Source: Spirosoma sp. KUDC1026
GTDB taxonomy: Bacteria > Bacteroidota > Bacteroidia > Cytophagales > Spirosomataceae
NCBI RefSeq assembly: GCF_013375035.1
Contig: NZ_CP056032.1
Location: forward strand, 2,526,001-2,590,000
Reading direction: 5' to 3'
Length of the DNA: 64,000 nucleotides
Shown: positions 62,712 through 64,000 of the stretch, piece by piece
Numbering within the stretch: the stretch's first letter is position 1
How the letters are laid out: each line of letters opens with the position of its first letter
Position numbers and translations under genes: made by a program
The notes under the pieces: model-generated
Told to the model about the DNA's origin: nothing
Databases searched by the model: none
The model's input: only the letters and a program-made list of their open reading frames with translations

Positions 62712-64000
62712 ATGGAGAAACTGTACCGGAACTTGTGGTTGATGGTGTTGACGGTGGGTCTGCTGCTGGCAGAAGTCCCGTTTGTTCACGCCACGCATAT
62801 CGTTGGCGGGGAGCTGGAACTGCAGAAATTGAGCTCAACCGGCATCTATACGCACCGGGTTAACCTTAATCTTTACTTCGACAATATTAACGGCGATCCC
62901 CGGTCGGACGATCCATATTCGTATGTTGGCATATACAGAAAACGCGATAACTTGTATATCGGGTCTTTGATGCTGCTCCGCCTGAGCACCGAGTGGGTGC
63001 AATATACTAACCCAACCTGTGCCACTGCGGCCCGGGTCGAGACGCGGTTAATCCGGTACGGTCTTGATGTTACGCTGGGGCAGGCGTTCAGCGACCCCGA
63101 TGGCTATTACATGAGCTGGGAGCGCTGCTGCCGGAATGGGACGATCACCAACATCCTAAAGCCGGGCGAGGCCGGGTCTGTCTTTTACCTGGAATTTCCG
63201 GCGCTATGGTCGGGAACAACGGCCATCAACAACTCGTCGCCCGTATTCAGCGTAGCCAAGGGCGACTACATCTGCGTCAACCGGCCGTTCACGTTCGATT
63301 TCAGCGCCAAAGACCCGGATGGTGACAGCCTGACGTATCAACTGCTAACACCCTATAACGGCTTCAGCACGAACACGCGGACCGGTCAGGCCGATCTCCC
63401 TATTACCGATCCGGGCCCGTACCGCCCGATTCAGTGGATAAACGGTATTTCTGAATCGAACCAGATCCCGGGCTCGGTTCCGTTACGGGTCAACGCGCGT
63501 ACCGGACTGTTACAGGTAACCGCCGATCGGGAGGGGCTTTTCGTGTTTTCAGTGGAGGTGCGTGAGTTCCGGCGGGGTAAACAGATTGGGCTGGTACGTC
63601 GGGATTTCCAGTTAAACGTCATTGACTGCCCCCGTAATGATCCGCCGAAACTGCTGCTTAAGGCCGATGGAGCCAAGAGTTTTTATCAGGAAGGAACGGT
63701 CCTGACCATGGCCGAAAAAGATACCAACTGTCTGAACCTGTACATGACCGACCCGAACGCGAATCAGCGAATTCGGGTCATTAACATGAGTGGTTCGCTG
63801 CCTAACCTGACCCTGGCTCCCGGCGAACTGCTGACCCGAACAGCGAATGACACGCTACAAACGAAATTTTGCTTCGGCCGTTGCGTGGGCGATGGCCGAC
63901 CCGTTACGCTGATGGTGCGCGTAACGGACGACGGGTGTCCGCAGGGGCTGAGTGATACGTTAACGATCCGGCTGAATATCATTCCCTCGGTCAATAACAA
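62712..64000 (+). CDS. Large secreted protein, 5' part (cut by window end)
   Basis: An open frame of 429 codons running off the window edge, with no stop. It starts M-E-K-L-Y-R with a signal peptide cleaved near V-H-A at 25-27, then T-H-I-V-G-G-E-L-E-L, a beginning common in very large Bacteroidota proteins that end in a gliding-motility/T9SS C-terminal domain. Several Cys pairs (R-C-C-R-N, F-C-F-G-R-C) and a cadherin-like D-P-D-G-D-S-L-T-Y segment near 202 are present. Its C-terminus, where a T9SS sorting domain would be, is outside. Antisense small frames at 63431 and 63764 are shadows. Confidence 0.8.
   Translation, partial: MEKLYRNLWLMVLTVGLLLAEVPFVHATHIVGGELELQKLSSTGIYTHRVNLNLYFDNINGDPRSDDPYSYVGIYRKRDNLYIGSLMLLRLSTEWVQYTNPTCATAARVETRLIRYGLDVTLGQAFSDPDGYYMSWERCCRNGTITNILKPGEAGSVFYLEFPALWSGTTAINNSSPVFSVAKGDYICVNRPFTFDFSAKDPDGDSLTYQLLTPYNGFSTNTRTGQADLPITDPGPYRPIQWINGISESNQIPGSVPLRVNARTGLLQVTADREGLFVFSVEVREFRRGKQIGLVRRDFQLNVIDCPRNDPPKLLLKADGAKSFYQEGTVLTMAEKDTNCLNLYMTDPNANQRIRVINMSGSLPNLTLAPGELLTRTANDTLQTKFCFGRCVGDGRPVTLMVRVTDDGCPQGLSDTLTIRLNIIPSVNN

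Overview
The window looks like a chromosomal segment of a Bacteroidota member of the order Cytophagales, and the protein style is closest to Spirosoma. The evidence is internal: a GldC gliding protein, a very large secreted protein with a type IX secretion (T9SS) sorting domain, a one-polypeptide hybrid two-component regulator with beta-propeller sensor, the long three-domain form of IspG, group III truncated hemoglobin, many DUFs typical of the phylum (DUF4159, DUF4197), and -7 boxes of the form TAnnTTTG upstream of many genes. The genus is inferred from memory of similar proteins, not from a search.

Layout. 1-12.4 kb: the 5' end of a DEAD-box helicase, an SDR oxidoreductase, a phytanoyl-CoA-type dioxygenase, two paralogous barrel-only outer-membrane proteins flanking a PAP2 phosphatase, a TonB-like C-terminal protein, a solitary nuoH, asnS, a sixA-small membrane protein-VOC cluster, an alpha/beta hydrolase and a class V aminotransferase. 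12.4-31 kb: housekeeping and cell-surface genes (xerD/aroQ divergent, a serC-like aminotransferase, marC, rsmE-DUF4159, an acyl-lipid desaturase with palindromic sites upstream, a nucleotidase, a frameshifted 2-oxoacid dehydrogenase E2, cinA, DUF4197, trHbIII, an Spx/ArsC-like gene, gldC, thioredoxin, TPR, mmcQ, ispG, a lauroyl-type acyltransferase, wbqC). 31-36.4 kb: clpC, a membrane protein and a GMC oxidoreductase.

36.5-38.8 kb is the only accessory-looking island: a frameshifted small phage-type protein, a badly decayed IS3-family transposase, and a DUF2310 zinc-ribbon-type protein that has lost half of each cysteine pair. 38.9-45.7 kb: acyltransferase 3, a GDPD/PLC-like protein, fabG, a von Willebrand membrane protein and glyS. 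45.7-56 kb: a 1600-residue T9SS endonuclease/exonuclease/phosphatase-domain protein with three 552-bp tandem repeats, a solo LytTR regulator and a 1348-residue hybrid sensor/AraC regulator. 56-64 kb: a DAACS symporter, a NatA/NatB-type ABC exporter, a helix-hairpin-helix protein, rlmD, and the 5' part of a large secreted protein cut by the window end.

No tRNA, rRNA, CRISPR array, prophage or defence island is visible. The less routine material is: (i) a G-rich low-complexity insert with a homopolymer frameshift splitting the E2 linker; (ii) a set of intergenic hairpins with different sequences but one architecture; (iii) stacked palindromes before the desaturase; (iv) the near-identical repeat array carrying what may be an undescribed secreted domain; (v) the decayed island with the atypical DUF2310 protein. 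I do not see a clear new multi-gene system and do not claim one.
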